64,000 nt of DNA from Roseobacter weihaiensis (lineage in GTDB: Bacteria > Pseudomonadota > Alphaproteobacteria > Rhodobacterales > Rhodobacteraceae). A program made the translations under genes and the position numbers. The notes below the pieces were generated by a model. That model saw nothing but the letters and a program-made list of their open reading frames with translations, did no database searches and was not told where the DNA came from. Each line of letters starts with the position of its first letter. The stretch's first letter is position 1. Shown piece by piece: positions 8,208 to 16,718 of the stretch. The stretch spans positions 1 to 64,000 of the forward strand of contig NZ_JACNMO010000022.1 of the NCBI RefSeq assembly GCF_020622345.1, in the 5' to 3' direction.

Positions 8208-8834
8208 TCAGCCCTGTCCATCCACACCGCGCATCAGGGCGGCAAGGACCTGCATATCGCTGCCCTGACCGTAGGCCTCCACATGGTCCGCCGCGCTGTG
8301 GCGTACGGCGGCGGGTTTGTTCTGGTTCAGCTTCCAGGTGCCGTCGACCCCAGTCACCTGCATCTTGCAGGGCACGATCTGCCGCATCATGCGCGCCATC
8401 ACGCCCTCTGACATCTTACCGGTCGTCCAGGGCGTCTTTGGCAGCAGCCGGTTTTCAAAGAGAGCGGATTGACGGTCAAGAATACCGTGCAGTTCTTCTT
8501 GCGGTCGCAGTTCCAGCAGCCCGGTCAGATGCACGGCCACATAGTTCCACGTGGGCACCTGATCGCTCACACCGTACCAGTCGGGCGAGATATAGCTGTC
8601 CGGGCCAGAGACCGCGATCCTGGCCTCCTGCGGTGCTTTCAGTGCCCGGGCAATCGGGTTGGAGCGCACCAGATGCAGCCAGACAGTCCGGCCATCGTCG
8701 TCCAGCAGGAACGGAATATGGGCGAGCAACGGGGCGCCACCATCCGCCACCGCCAACACCCCAAAGGCGCGCTGCCGGGCGTAAGCGAGGTTATGGTCGT
8801 CTGCCTGCGTATGAAAAACCGGATTGGGATGCAT
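8208..8834 (-). CDS. PaiB-like FMN-binding split-barrel protein
   Basis: The 208-residue protein matches the PaiB family: start MHPNPVFH, then GVLAVADGGAPLLAHIPFLLDD, the nucleotide-binding LVRSNPIARAL, PDSYISPDWYG with VPTWNYVAVHLTG, and a C-terminal KLNQNK motif. PaiB of Bacillus was described as a negative regulator of sporulation and protease genes, but the fold is that of pyridoxamine-phosphate-oxidase-like flavin proteins and the role in Gram-negatives is not established. No helix-turn-helix is seen. It lies divergent from the FMN riboswitch and ribH, which fits a flavin connection but does not prove one. Confidence 0.88.
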   Translation of the reverse strand: MHPNPVFHTQADDHNLAYARQRAFGVLAVADGGAPLLAHIPFLLDDDGRTVWLHLVRSNPIARALKAPQEARIAVSGPDSYISPDWYGVSDQVPTWNYVAVHLTGLLELRPQEELHGILDRQSALFENRLLPKTPWTTGKMSEGVMARMMRQIVPCKMQVTGVDGTWKLNQNKPAAVRHSAADHVEAYGQGSDMQVLAALMRGVDGQG

Positions 8835-8898
8835 GGTTCTGGCCTCCGCTAGTGCGATTTGCTCTTGCAGGCTTTTACGCGGCTTGGCAACCTGATGC

Positions 8899-9043
8899 CA
8901 TTCTCAGGGCGGGGTGAAACTCCCCACCGGCGGTATGCAGGGCTTCGACCCTGCGAGCCCGCGAGCGGCCTGTCAAAAGACAGGTGTCAGCAGATCTGGT
9001 GAGACGCCAGAGCCGACGGTCATAGTCCGGATGAAAGAGAATG
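8899..9043 (+). promoter_or_regulatory. FMN riboswitch (RFN element)
   Basis: All conserved parts are visible: opening strand CATTCTC, the core CAGGGCGGGGTGAAACTCCC and CACCGGCGGTA, a variable hairpin, then GCCGACGG, TAGTCCGGATGAAAGAGAATG closing on the first strand. It binds FMN and would shut off the downstream lumazine synthase when flavin is plentiful. It ends 80 bp before the ribH ATG, leaving room for a terminator or sequestering stem. Confidence 0.97.
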
Positions 9044-9123
9044 CGCATGTGCGGGGCCCCTTGGGGCTGCGCGCTGACGTGATCGCCTTGGGTGGACGTG
9101 TCTGACCAGAAAAGGAGATCACC

Positions 9124-9570
9124 ATGACACACACCCGTTTCGCTTTTGTCCAGGCCCAGTGGCACAAGGACATCGTGCGCCGCGCCTATGAGGGCTTTGC
9201 TCAGGACATTCCCGCCGAGCAGATCGACATCTTCGAGGTGCCCGGTGCCTTTGAAATGCCATTGATGGCGCGCGATCTGGCCGCCAGCGGGCGCTATGCC
9301 GCGGTGATCTGTGCCGCCTTTGTCGTTGATGGGGGTATCTACCGCCATGATTTTGTGGCGCAGGCTGTGGTGGATGGGTTGATGCGGGCGGGCCTCGATA
9401 CCGGCGTGCCCGTGTTGTCGGTGTCGCTGACCCCGCATCATTATCAGGAAACCGCGCATCACGATGCCATCTACCGCGCGCATTTCGTCACCAAGGGGCG
9501 CGAGGCCGCACAGGCGGCTCTGGGCATTCTGAAAGCACGTGAGGCGCTGGAGGTCACAAAGGCCGCCTAG
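9124..9570 (+). CDS. ribH: 6,7-dimethyl-8-ribityllumazine synthase, type II
   Basis: Condenses 3,4-dihydroxybutanone phosphate with the ribityl-aminopyrimidine to give the riboflavin precursor. The protein has 148 residues. The motifs IFEVPGAFEMPLMA (substrate loop) and FVVDGGIYRHDFVAQAVVDGLM are those of the RibH2 branch known from Brucella and other Rhizobiales, in which GAFE and the IYRHDF stretch replace the usual GxTxHF. AAAGGAG precedes the ATG. It is the only riboflavin gene in the window and stands alone behind its riboswitch; it converges on thiQ with a 4-bp overlap. Confidence 0.93.
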   Translation: MTHTRFAFVQAQWHKDIVRRAYEGFAQDIPAEQIDIFEVPGAFEMPLMARDLAASGRYAAVICAAFVVDGGIYRHDFVAQAVVDGLMRAGLDTGVPVLSVSLTPHHYQETAHHDAIYRAHFVTKGREAAQAALGILKAREALEVTKAA

Positions 9571-10259
9571 CCCAGATAGGCCCGCAGCGCGGGCGGCGGG
9601 TTCTGCATGATCTCCGCCGCCGGTGTCGGGGCCTCGGCCCGGCCTGCATCGACAAAGATCACCTCATCCGCGATGCGCAGCACATCTTCGGGCGCATGGG
9701 TGACCATCAGCAAGGTCGCCCCGGTCTCGCGGATCAGGGCGCTGACCAGATCCAGCATGTCCTGACGCAGCGCCGGGCCAAGGGCGGCAAAGGGTTCGTC
9801 CAGCAAAACCAATGGTTTGTCCTGCACCAGAACCCGTGCAAGGGCGGCACGACTTTGCTGTCCGCCCGACAGCGCGCTGGGTTTGCGATCCGCCATGCCC
9901 TCCAGTCCAACCCGGTCGAGGGCGGCGGCCACCCGCGCCCTGTCCTGTGCGTCGAGCCGCAGGTTGGCCCGCAGCCCCAGACCCACATTCTGCGCCACAC
10001 TCAGATGAGGAAACAGGTTGTTGTCCTGAAACAGCATCGCGATGGGCCGCGCACCGGGGGCGGCGTGGGTGATCGCGATCTCTTGCCAAAGCACCTGCCC
10101 GGCCGCCACGGGCACAAAGCCGCCCAGAGCCCCAAGCAAGGTGGATTTCCCCGACCCCGAAGGTCCGATCACGGCCACCTTGCGCCCTTGCTCAACTGAA
10201 AGATCCGCTGCCAGGTCAAAACTGCCCTGATGGATGGACAGGCCCTCAAGTCTTAGCAT
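9567..10259 (-). CDS. thiQ: Thiamine ABC transporter ATP-binding protein
   Basis: The ATPase of the thiamine/TPP importer ThiBPQ. The protein has 230 residues with Walker A GPSGSGKSTLL, Q-loop LFQDNNLFPHLSVAQNV, signature LSGGQQSRAALARVL, Walker B PLVLLDEPFAAL and the switch His in MVTHAPED. The FQDNNLFPHL form is typical of ThiQ. It overlaps the end of thiP by 14 bp and is the last gene of the operon, under the TPP riboswitch upstream of thiB. Confidence 0.94.
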   Translation of the reverse strand: MLRLEGLSIHQGSFDLAADLSVEQGRKVAVIGPSGSGKSTLLGALGGFVPVAAGQVLWQEIAITHAAPGARPIAMLFQDNNLFPHLSVAQNVGLGLRANLRLDAQDRARVAAALDRVGLEGMADRKPSALSGGQQSRAALARVLVQDKPLVLLDEPFAALGPALRQDMLDLVSALIRETGATLLMVTHAPEDVLRIADEVIFVDAGRAEAPTPAAEIMQNPPPALRAYLG

Positions 10260-11802
10260 ACCAGCGCGCCCCTCTGTCGCAGGTCCAGAAAATCACCAGC
10301 GCCATCATCAACAGCAACAGGGCCGCGCCAGCCGCGGCGTCTGTCTGGTAGGCCCCCATCAAACGGTACATCTGCAGCGGCAATGTCGCCCGGTCCGGGT
10401 CCGCAAAGAGCGCGATCACTCCCAGATCACCAATCGACAGCGCACCCGTCAGCCCTGCCGCAAACCCGATCTGTGGCAGGGCGCGCGGCAAGATCAGCCA
10501 ACGCCACGCGGACCAGCCTGTCACCCCCAGCGACAGACAAAGCCTGCCATGTCCCGCAAGAGCCTCCCGGATGCCCGGCACGAGGATACGCAAGGCAAAC
10601 GGCAAAGCCATCAGCGCGTTGACAATGGCCGTGACGGGAAGAGACAGGCTCACCGGATCCGCGATCGGATTGATGAGGATGAACCAGCCGGTCCCGATCA
10701 TAAGCGGTGAGGCCGAGAGACCCAGAAGTCCGATCGCCTCCGCACTGCCGCGCGCACGGATGGCGATCCAACCTGCCAAAGGCAGCGCAACAGCCAGCAG
10801 GACGGCAACGCTGAGCGCCGCAACCCACAAGGACACAAAGGCCGCCTGCCAGACAGACGCAGGCATCAAGGGCAAACCCACCAAACCTGCCAGGGTAACA
10901 GACAAGAGCGGCAACAGCAGGAACGCGGCCCCGAGCGCAATCACCAGCGCATCGGTCAGCCGCTGCACCCCGCCGCGCGCATCCCAGCGCTGCACCGGCC
11001 GGTCCATGCCGCCTGTCAGCGGGATCGCCGGAATGACCCACAGCGCCAGCAAGGCGGCCCCGCCGGCCAGCACCAGTTGCACCACCGACAGCATCGCCGC
11101 TTTGGACAGGTCAAAGTCAAACCGAAACGCCTGAAAAATCGCCAATTCAATTGTGGTGGCGCGCGGCCCGCCGCCCAAGGTCAGTGCCACGGCAAAGCTG
11201 GTCAGACAGATCACGAAGATCAGCGCCGCGGCCCCCGGCAGCACCCGGACAATCAGCGGCCATTCTAATGTCCGCCAGATCATCGCCGGCGGCAGGTTGA
11301 GCTGGGCTGCGAGCCTGAACCGCTCTGCCGGGATGCTCTGCCAGCCTTGCAGCAGAAGGCGTGTCGCCAGCGGCAGATTGAAAAACACATGCGCCAGCAC
11401 CACCCCGTGCAACCCGTAGATCGAGAGACTTGGCAGATCCAGAATGTCCAGCACCTGGTTGACCCACCCCTTGCGGCCAAAGATCGCCAGCAGCCCCAGT
11501 ACCGCCACGATCACCGGCAGAATGAAGGGCGCGCCCAGCAGCGTGACCAGAAGGGTCCGCCCCGGCATCTCGCGCCGCGCCAGCGCGCGGGCCAGCGGCA
11601 CGGCCAGCGTCACTGAAATCAGCGCCGAGAGCGCGGCCTGCATCACCGTAAAGCGGATCGCCTGTCCCTCCGCCGGTCCCAAACCAGTGCCCGGTTCGGC
11701 GCGCAGCCCGATCCCCACAAATGCCAGCAGGACCGCCGCGACCACACAGGTGCCCGCGACGATCCCCGATGTCCCGCTTATTGGCTGAGCGCGTTGCGCC
11801 AT
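10246..11802 (-). CDS. thiP: Thiamine ABC transporter permease
   Basis: The membrane channel of ThiBPQ. The protein has 518 residues, built as two fused permease halves with about twelve membrane helices, each half carrying an EAA-type loop (ERFRLAAQLNLPPAMIWRTLEWPL in the first, HGRLCLSLGVTGWSAWRWLILP in the second). ATG 11802, giving MAQRAQPISG, is preferred; the longer frame to 11886 would run deep into thiB. The start overlaps the thiB end by 25 bp, so translation is coupled. Confidence 0.92.
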   Translation of the reverse strand: MAQRAQPISGTSGIVAGTCVVAAVLLAFVGIGLRAEPGTGLGPAEGQAIRFTVMQAALSALISVTLAVPLARALARREMPGRTLLVTLLGAPFILPVIVAVLGLLAIFGRKGWVNQVLDILDLPSLSIYGLHGVVLAHVFFNLPLATRLLLQGWQSIPAERFRLAAQLNLPPAMIWRTLEWPLIVRVLPGAAALIFVICLTSFAVALTLGGGPRATTIELAIFQAFRFDFDLSKAAMLSVVQLVLAGGAALLALWVIPAIPLTGGMDRPVQRWDARGGVQRLTDALVIALGAAFLLLPLLSVTLAGLVGLPLMPASVWQAAFVSLWVAALSVAVLLAVALPLAGWIAIRARGSAEAIGLLGLSASPLMIGTGWFILINPIADPVSLSLPVTAIVNALMALPFALRILVPGIREALAGHGRLCLSLGVTGWSAWRWLILPRALPQIGFAAGLTGALSIGDLGVIALFADPDRATLPLQMYRLMGAYQTDAAAGAALLLLMMALVIFWTCDRGARWYAKT

Positions 11803-12758
11803 GTCTCGATGGCCTCCGCCTGAAGCGCGGCGGCCTCGGTTTCGGAATAAAACAGCACTTTTTCCGGCAGCGGCAATTGCGCCCATCCTTCAGGCCAGTC
11901 GGTCTGTGGCAGCGCGGAGGGCAGCGACCAGTTCGCCGTCGGAATCATCGACTGGAAATCCCGCGACATCACATAGGTCAGAAACGCATCCGCCAGCTCG
12001 GGCTTTTGCGTCTGGGCAATCTTGGCAACCGTCTCGACCATGAAATAGTGCCCCTCGGGGAAGAGCGCGGCTTTCTTGGTGAAATCATCCTCTGCGAACA
12101 TGTGATAGGCGGGCGAGGTCGTGTAGCTGAGCACCATGTCCGCCTCGCCGTCGGTGAAGAGGCCGTAGCTTGCCGACCAGTCCTTGGTCACCGTCAGGAT
12201 CTTGGGGGCCAGCTTTGTCCAGACATCGGCGGACGCCTCGCCATAGACCGCCTGCACCCACAACACGAGGGCCAGACCCGAGATCGACGTCCGCGGATCC
12301 TGAATGACGATCTTGACGTCATCGGGCATCTCCAGCAGCGCATCGAAACTGGCAGGGGGGGCCTCCATCGTGGTCTCATTATAAATGAAGGCCGTGTGCC
12401 CGTAGTTGAAGGGTAGGAAGGTGTCATCCGTCCAGTCGATGGGCAGGGTCAACGCGCTGTTGTCCTGCCCGTGTGGTGCAAACAGCCCCGTGGCCCGCGC
12501 ACGCGCCGTCACGTCAGAGGTCAGACCGATCACAACATCCGCCTTGGTCCGCTCCCCTTCCAGCAGCAGACGCGGCAGCAGATCGCCGGTGGAGAATTGC
12601 AGGTCGCAATTGCAAATCTCTTCGAACCCGGTCTCGATCATCGGACCGGGACCCCATTCAGACGTGAAGTAATCGCCCGCGTACACGGTCAGCACAGGTG
12701 TCTCTGCCCCTGCCTGAGAGGCCAGCAGGAGACTGGCAGCCAAAAGAGTTCTTCGCAT
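11778..12758 (-). CDS. thiB: Thiamine ABC transporter substrate-binding protein
   Basis: The periplasmic thiamine/TPP-binding protein. The protein has 326 residues, with a signal peptide (MRRTLLAASLLLASQAGA) followed by ETPVLTVYAGDYFTSEWGPGPMIETGFEE, the usual ThiB opening. The binding cleft includes FLPFNYGHTAFIYN and DPRTSISGLALVLW. It is the first gene of thiBPQ, directly downstream of the TPP riboswitch; AAGGG precedes the ATG. Confidence 0.94.
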   Translation of the reverse strand: MRRTLLAASLLLASQAGAETPVLTVYAGDYFTSEWGPGPMIETGFEEICNCDLQFSTGDLLPRLLLEGERTKADVVIGLTSDVTARARATGLFAPHGQDNSALTLPIDWTDDTFLPFNYGHTAFIYNETTMEAPPASFDALLEMPDDVKIVIQDPRTSISGLALVLWVQAVYGEASADVWTKLAPKILTVTKDWSASYGLFTDGEADMVLSYTTSPAYHMFAEDDFTKKAALFPEGHYFMVETVAKIAQTQKPELADAFLTYVMSRDFQSMIPTANWSLPSALPQTDWPEGWAQLPLPEKVLFYSETEAAALQAEAIETWRNALSQ

Positions 12759-12807
12759 GATCTATCCCTTTCATATGCGTCGAACGGCGAAAGAGGATGA
12801 TATGCTC

Positions 12808-12897
12808 ACCTTCCCTCCGCCGGTCTTAACCGGTTCAGGTTCTACGGGTCCGCGCACATGCACATCTCAGCCGAAAGGCCCCCCGAGGTACCTGATG
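12808..12897 (-). promoter_or_regulatory. TPP riboswitch (THI element)
   Basis: On the minus strand the THI-box core is plain: GGGGGGCC followed by CGGCTGAGA, then GGACCC, GAACCTGAACCGG and GGAGGGAAGGTGAG. It lies about 50 bp before the thiB start and would repress the importer when thiamine pyrophosphate is abundant. Confidence 0.97.
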
Positions 12898-12987
12898 ACG
12901 TAATATGCGCCACTGGAATTGGCAAGCGATAAGGGCTTGAGGCGGCCCGCCTGCGCCGCTAAGCAACTCGCTCAAAGGAGAAGCTCC

Positions 12988-14088
12988 ATGTCGATCAACA
13001 CATTTGGCCACCTGTTTCGCGTCACCACATGGGGCGAGAGCCACGGCCCGGCGCTGGGTGCGACGGTGGATGGCTGCCCGCCGGGTGTGCCGATTGACGC
13101 GGGTGCGATCCAGCACTGGCTCGACAAACGCAAACCCGGCCAGAACAGATACACCACCCAACGGCGCGAGGCGGATGCGGTGCAGATCCTCTCCGGCACC
13201 TTCGAAGGCGTCACGACGGGCACGCCGGTGCAACTGATGATCGAGAACACCGATCAACGCTCCAAGGATTACGGGGACATCAAGGACAAGTTCCGCCCCG
13301 GCCACGCGGATATCACCTATTTCCAGAAATACGGCCTGCGGGATTATCGCGGCGGGGGGCGATCAAGCGCGCGCGAAACCGCAGCACGTGTGGCGGCGGG
13401 CGGTCTTGCGCGCGCGGCACTGGCAGCGCTTGCCCCGACTGTCGAGATCAAGGGGTACATGACCCGGATGGGGGCGCATGAAATCGACCGCAGCCGGTTC
13501 TACTGGGATCAGATCGACCAGAACCCCTTCTGGACGCCGGATGCGACAGCGGCGGAGACCTGGGCCGACTATCTGGACGGTCTGCGCAAATCCGGCAGCT
13601 CCGTGGGCGCGGTGATCGAAGTGGTGGCGCGCGGCGTGCCTGCGGGCCTTGGGGCCCCGGTCTATGGCAAGCTGGATACGGATCTGGCCGCCGCGATGAT
13701 GAGCATCAACGCGGTCAAAGGTGTCGAGATCGGCGAGGGCATGTCCGCGGCCATGCTCACGGGCGAGCTGAACGCGGATGAGATCACCATGGGGCCGGAT
13801 GGGCCGGTCTATTCGTCGAACCACGCAGGCGGTATTCTGGGGGGCATCAGCACAGGCCAGGACATCGTGGTGCGCTTTGCGGTGAAGCCGACCTCCAGCA
13901 TTCTGACCACCCGCAAGACCATCACCAGGACCGGCGAAGAGACCGAGATCATCACCAAGGGCCGCCACGACCCCTGTGTCGGCATCCGCGCGGTACCCGT
14001 GGGCGAGGCGATGATGGCCTGCGTACTGCTCGATCACATGCTGTTGCATCGCGGTCAGATCGGGAAAAATCAGGGGCAGATCGGTTAG
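12988..14088 (+). CDS. aroC: Chorismate synthase
   Basis: The last step of the shikimate pathway: removes phosphate from EPSP to give chorismate, using reduced FMN. The protein has 366 residues from ATG 12988, which has AAAGGAG 7 bp upstream and gives the family start [20 protein letters not shown]; an earlier in-frame start at 12919 is unsupported. The three family signatures are present: [31 protein letters not shown] and [17 protein letters not shown], and His18 lies in the first of these. It is divergent from thiB. Confidence 0.97.
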   Translation: MSINTFGHLFRVTTWGESHGPALGATVDGCPPGVPIDAGAIQHWLDKRKPGQNRYTTQRREADAVQILSGTFEGVTTGTPVQLMIENTDQRSKDYGDIKDKFRPGHADITYFQKYGLRDYRGGGRSSARETAARVAAGGLARAALAALAPTVEIKGYMTRMGAHEIDRSRFYWDQIDQNPFWTPDATAAETWADYLDGLRKSGSSVGAVIEVVARGVPAGLGAPVYGKLDTDLAAAMMSINAVKGVEIGEGMSAAMLTGELNADEITMGPDGPVYSSNHAGGILGGISTGQDIVVRFAVKPTSSILTTRKTITRTGEETEIITKGRHDPCVGIRAVPVGEAMMACVLLDHMLLHRGQIGKNQGQIG

Positions 14089-14145
14089 AGCAGATCCCGG
14101 ACGCCGTGCCTTGATCTTTGCCCGTCTTGGGCGCAGAGAAGGCGC

Positions 14146-15120
14146 ATGGCAACTGACCTCACCCAAAACAGACCCGGCCTTGCGATTACACTCAAGCTTT
14201 GTGCCGTGTTCCTGTTCATGGTGATGGCCGCCCTCATCAAGGCGGCATCCGATCACGTGCCTGCGGGTCAGGCGGTTTTCTTTCGGTCGTTCTTTGCCGT
14301 GCCGGTCATCATGCTGTGGCTTTGGCAACGCGGGCAGTTGCGCGAAGGGCTGATCCCCTCGAACCTGACGGGCCATGTCTGGCGCGGCGTTTTCGGCACC
14401 ACGGCGATGGGTCTGACCTTTACCGGGCTGGCGCTTTTGCCCCTGCCCGAGGTCACCGCGATTGGTTATGCGACGCCGTTGTTCGCCGTGATCTTTGCCG
14501 CGATGTTTCTGGGTGAACGGGTGCGGCTGATCCGGCTGTCCGCCGTGGCGCTCGGGCTGATCGGTGTGGCCATCGTGATCGCGCCACGCCTCAGCCTCGG
14601 TGCCGAGGCGCTGACAACCGGTGCAACCTTCGGGGCGATTATGGTGCTTGTGGCCTCGATCCTGCGAGCGATGGTGCAGATTCACGTCCGCCGCCTGGTT
14701 CAGACCGATACGACGGCGGCGATTGTGTTTTACTTCTCGATCACGGCCTCGACACTGGGGCTTTTGACGCTGCCCCTGGGATGGCTGACGGGTCTTGCCG
14801 CGCTGGAGTGGACGGCACCCCCGCTCTGGGTGATTTACCTGCTGATCCTGTCAGGACTGGTCGGCGGCATCGCGCAGATCATGGTCACGGCCTCCTACCG
14901 CTTTGGCGGAGCCTCCATGCTGGCGCCCTTTGACTACGCGTCGATGATCTTTGCCAGCGCCATCGGATATGTGGCGTTTGGAGAAATCCCCACCGGCCCG
15001 ATTCTGCTGGGCGCCAGCCTCGTGATCGCGGGTGGCGTGCTCATCATCTGGCGGGAAAGTCAGCTGGGGTTGGATCGCAGCAAATCCAAACCGAATGTCC
15101 CACCCTCCGGCACACCCTGA
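14146..15120 (+). CDS. DMT-superfamily (EamA) transporter
   Basis: A 324-residue integral membrane protein with ten predicted helices arranged as two EamA repeats (about 14-150 and 165-300), the usual plan of drug/metabolite exporters. Typical pieces are VFFRSFFAVPVIMLWLW, the YATPLFAVIFAAMFLGERV turn ending helix 4, and FDYASMIFASAIGYVAFGEIPT in the second repeat. The tail is polar and cytoplasmic. The substrate cannot be read from sequence. It starts 57 bp after aroC. Confidence 0.85.
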   Translation: MATDLTQNRPGLAITLKLCAVFLFMVMAALIKAASDHVPAGQAVFFRSFFAVPVIMLWLWQRGQLREGLIPSNLTGHVWRGVFGTTAMGLTFTGLALLPLPEVTAIGYATPLFAVIFAAMFLGERVRLIRLSAVALGLIGVAIVIAPRLSLGAEALTTGATFGAIMVLVASILRAMVQIHVRRLVQTDTTAAIVFYFSITASTLGLLTLPLGWLTGLAALEWTAPPLWVIYLLILSGLVGGIAQIMVTASYRFGGASMLAPFDYASMIFASAIGYVAFGEIPTGPILLGASLVIAGGVLIIWRESQLGLDRSKSKPNVPPSGTP

Positions 15121-15160
15121 AGGCAGATGACATCGCGGTGCCGATGACTATCTTTGCCCC

Positions 15161-15781
15161 ATGGCAGATCGCAGCGAACACCGACCGGATTTGGCTGACA
15201 TTACCAACGGCACAGAATTGCGCCGCTGGTATTGGCTCAAATCAGAGCTGGCCGCCCGGGCAAAAGCCTGCGGTCTGAAGCGGACGGGTGGTAAATTCAC
15301 CCTTTTGGAGCGTCTCGCGCACTACCTTGACAGCGGTGAAACGAATTGGCCGGGCGACATAAAACAGAAGGCCAAGTCCGGATTTGATTGGCACAGTGCG
15401 GAGCTGACACTCAAAACCGAGATCACAGACAGCTACAAGAATTCCCAGAACGTCCGGCGGTTTTTCAGGGCGCATGCGGGGAGCGGCTTTAAGTTCAATA
15501 TTCAGTTCATGAAGTGGATGCGCGACAATACAGGCAAGACCCTCGCCGATGCCGTGGCCGAATACCACCGACAGAAAGAAAAAGCTGCAACCCCCGGGTT
15601 TCAGTCAGAGATTGCAGAGCACAACCAGTTCAACCGGTATACAAGGGATTTTCTGGCCGATAACCCGCAGATGGGTATGGCGGAGGTGCGTCACTACTGG
15701 GCTCTCAAGCGTCAACTGCCGTCCGACACCGGACGACACGTCTACGATGCATCAGATCTGAAGCTGACCCCAAGCAGCTGA
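15161..15781 (+). CDS. SAP-like/DUF6434 protein
   Basis: A 206-residue soluble protein. The N-terminal part (about 20-60) resembles a SAP DNA-binding motif: LKSELAARAKACGLKRTGGKFTLLERLAHYL. The middle part, FDWHSAELTLKTEITDSYKNSQNVRRFFRAHAGSGFKFN, matches what is called DUF6434, followed by a second helical stretch with FQSEIAEHNQFNRYTRDFLADNP. The combination is known from bacterial proteins of unknown function. SAP motifs bind A/T-rich DNA, so a nucleic-acid role is plausible but inferred. Confidence 0.75.
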   Translation: MADRSEHRPDLADITNGTELRRWYWLKSELAARAKACGLKRTGGKFTLLERLAHYLDSGETNWPGDIKQKAKSGFDWHSAELTLKTEITDSYKNSQNVRRFFRAHAGSGFKFNIQFMKWMRDNTGKTLADAVAEYHRQKEKAATPGFQSEIAEHNQFNRYTRDFLADNPQMGMAEVRHYWALKRQLPSDTGRHVYDASDLKLTPSS

Positions 15782-15821
15782 GCCAGGCCCCGCAGACTGT
15801 CGCGAACCGGGCACAAAAGAA

Positions 15822-15846
15822 AAGGGCGGCACCGAAAGCCGCCCTC
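15822..15846 (-). terminator. Rho-independent terminator of the VPLPA-CTERM gene
   Basis: On the minus strand GGGCGGC and GCCGCCC pair around a 7-nt loop, followed by TTTTCTTTT. It lies 21 bp after the stop of the exosortase substrate gene. Confidence 0.85.
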
Positions 15847-15866
15847 TCAAAGCATTTTTACCAGCG

Positions 15867-16490
15867 TTACGATTTGCGGCGACGACGCATGATGCCGAAC
15901 CCACCCAGAGCTGTCATCATCAGGACCATGCCTGCTGGCAGCGGTACCGGTGTGACAAAGTTGGTAAGGTTGGACTGTAGCTGCGCTTGGGTGAACTGCC
16001 CTTCGAAGTACCAAAGCTCAGCCTGGAAGGTCCCGGCACCACCGCCCCACACCGCGCTGGTTGTGTTGTTGGGCGCGCGGATTCCGGTGAATTCCGACAA
16101 TGTGTTACCACCAATGATGAGGCGGAAGCCGTCATCGGATGTCACATCGATCTGATCGCCGTCTGCAAGTGTCACAAGCCCGGAAATCCGGAACACGGAT
16201 TCCTGCATGCTGGCAGGGTCAGACCCGCTGATCGATCCTGCGTCGCCTTGCAGGAAGTTCGACAGCGATCCGATGACAAAGTTCGCGCCCGCATCCCCAT
16301 AATTGATGGAAGAGGAGTCGAACGTGGCCGTTGTCGGATCAGCGCCGCCCCCAACAGCGGCAATCGCCTGATCGATGTTTGAGATGGTATTTGCCGGTAA
16401 ATCCCAGAACTCACCGCTCAGCGTCGCGGCACTTGCGCCCGAGCCCATCAGCCCCATCGCGGCCGCAGCAGCAATTAAATAACGTTTCAC
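15867..16490 (-). CDS. VPLPA-CTERM exosortase-sorted surface protein
   Basis: A 207-residue exported protein. GTG 16490 is preceded by AAGGGA. A signal peptide (MKRYLIAAAAAMGLMGSGASA) leads into a beta-rich body with a PA14-like stretch (VFRISGLVTLADGDQIDVTSDDGFRL). The C-terminus is a sorting signal: VPLPA motif, hydrophobic helix GMVLMMTALGGFGI and the basic end MRRRRKS. Such tails are cut by exosortase/archaeosortase-type transpeptidases at the envelope. The upstream gap (16491-16618) holds two GTTAAC repeats spaced by 4 bp (16561-16576). Function beyond sorting is unknown. Confidence 0.85.
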   Translation of the reverse strand: MKRYLIAAAAAMGLMGSGASAATLSGEFWDLPANTISNIDQAIAAVGGGADPTTATFDSSSINYGDAGANFVIGSLSNFLQGDAGSISGSDPASMQESVFRISGLVTLADGDQIDVTSDDGFRLIIGGNTLSEFTGIRAPNNTTSAVWGGGAGTFQAELWYFEGQFTQAQLQSNLTNFVTPVPLPAGMVLMMTALGGFGIMRRRRKS

Positions 16491-16620
16491 TATTCATATC
16501 CCTTTTCTATCTTGATCTTCTAAAACGAGTGCAGTTTGAAATTCCGCACTGCGTGAAAAGGTTAACACAAGTTAACAGAATTAAGAAGTAACAAGATTTG
16601 AGTGTATCAAAGATGCTAAA

Positions 16621-16645
16621 CCCGCTCTGCGGCAAACAGAACGGG
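16621..16645 (-). terminator. Terminator after ilvE
   Basis: On the minus strand CCCGTTCTG and CAGAGCGGG form a 9-bp stem with one mismatch and a 7-nt loop, followed by TTTAGCATCTTT. It lies about 75 bp after the ilvE stop; the opposite strand also has a T-rich flank. Confidence 0.65.
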
Positions 16646-16718
16646 CTTTGTCTTTGGCATAACGTGCACAAGCGGTCGCGGAAACGGCCCGATGGTACCT
16701 TTTTCGTATGCGCCCGGC

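Noticed and set aside
9044-9123. Separate promoter or leader peptide between the FMN riboswitch and ribH
   Set aside because: No start codon with a ribosome site and no convincing -35/-10 pair; the stretch is best read as the riboswitch expression platform.
13363-14685. Minus-strand frame of 440 codons opposite aroC and the DMT transporter gene
   Set aside because: Antisense, His/Gly/Arg-rich, crosses two real genes.
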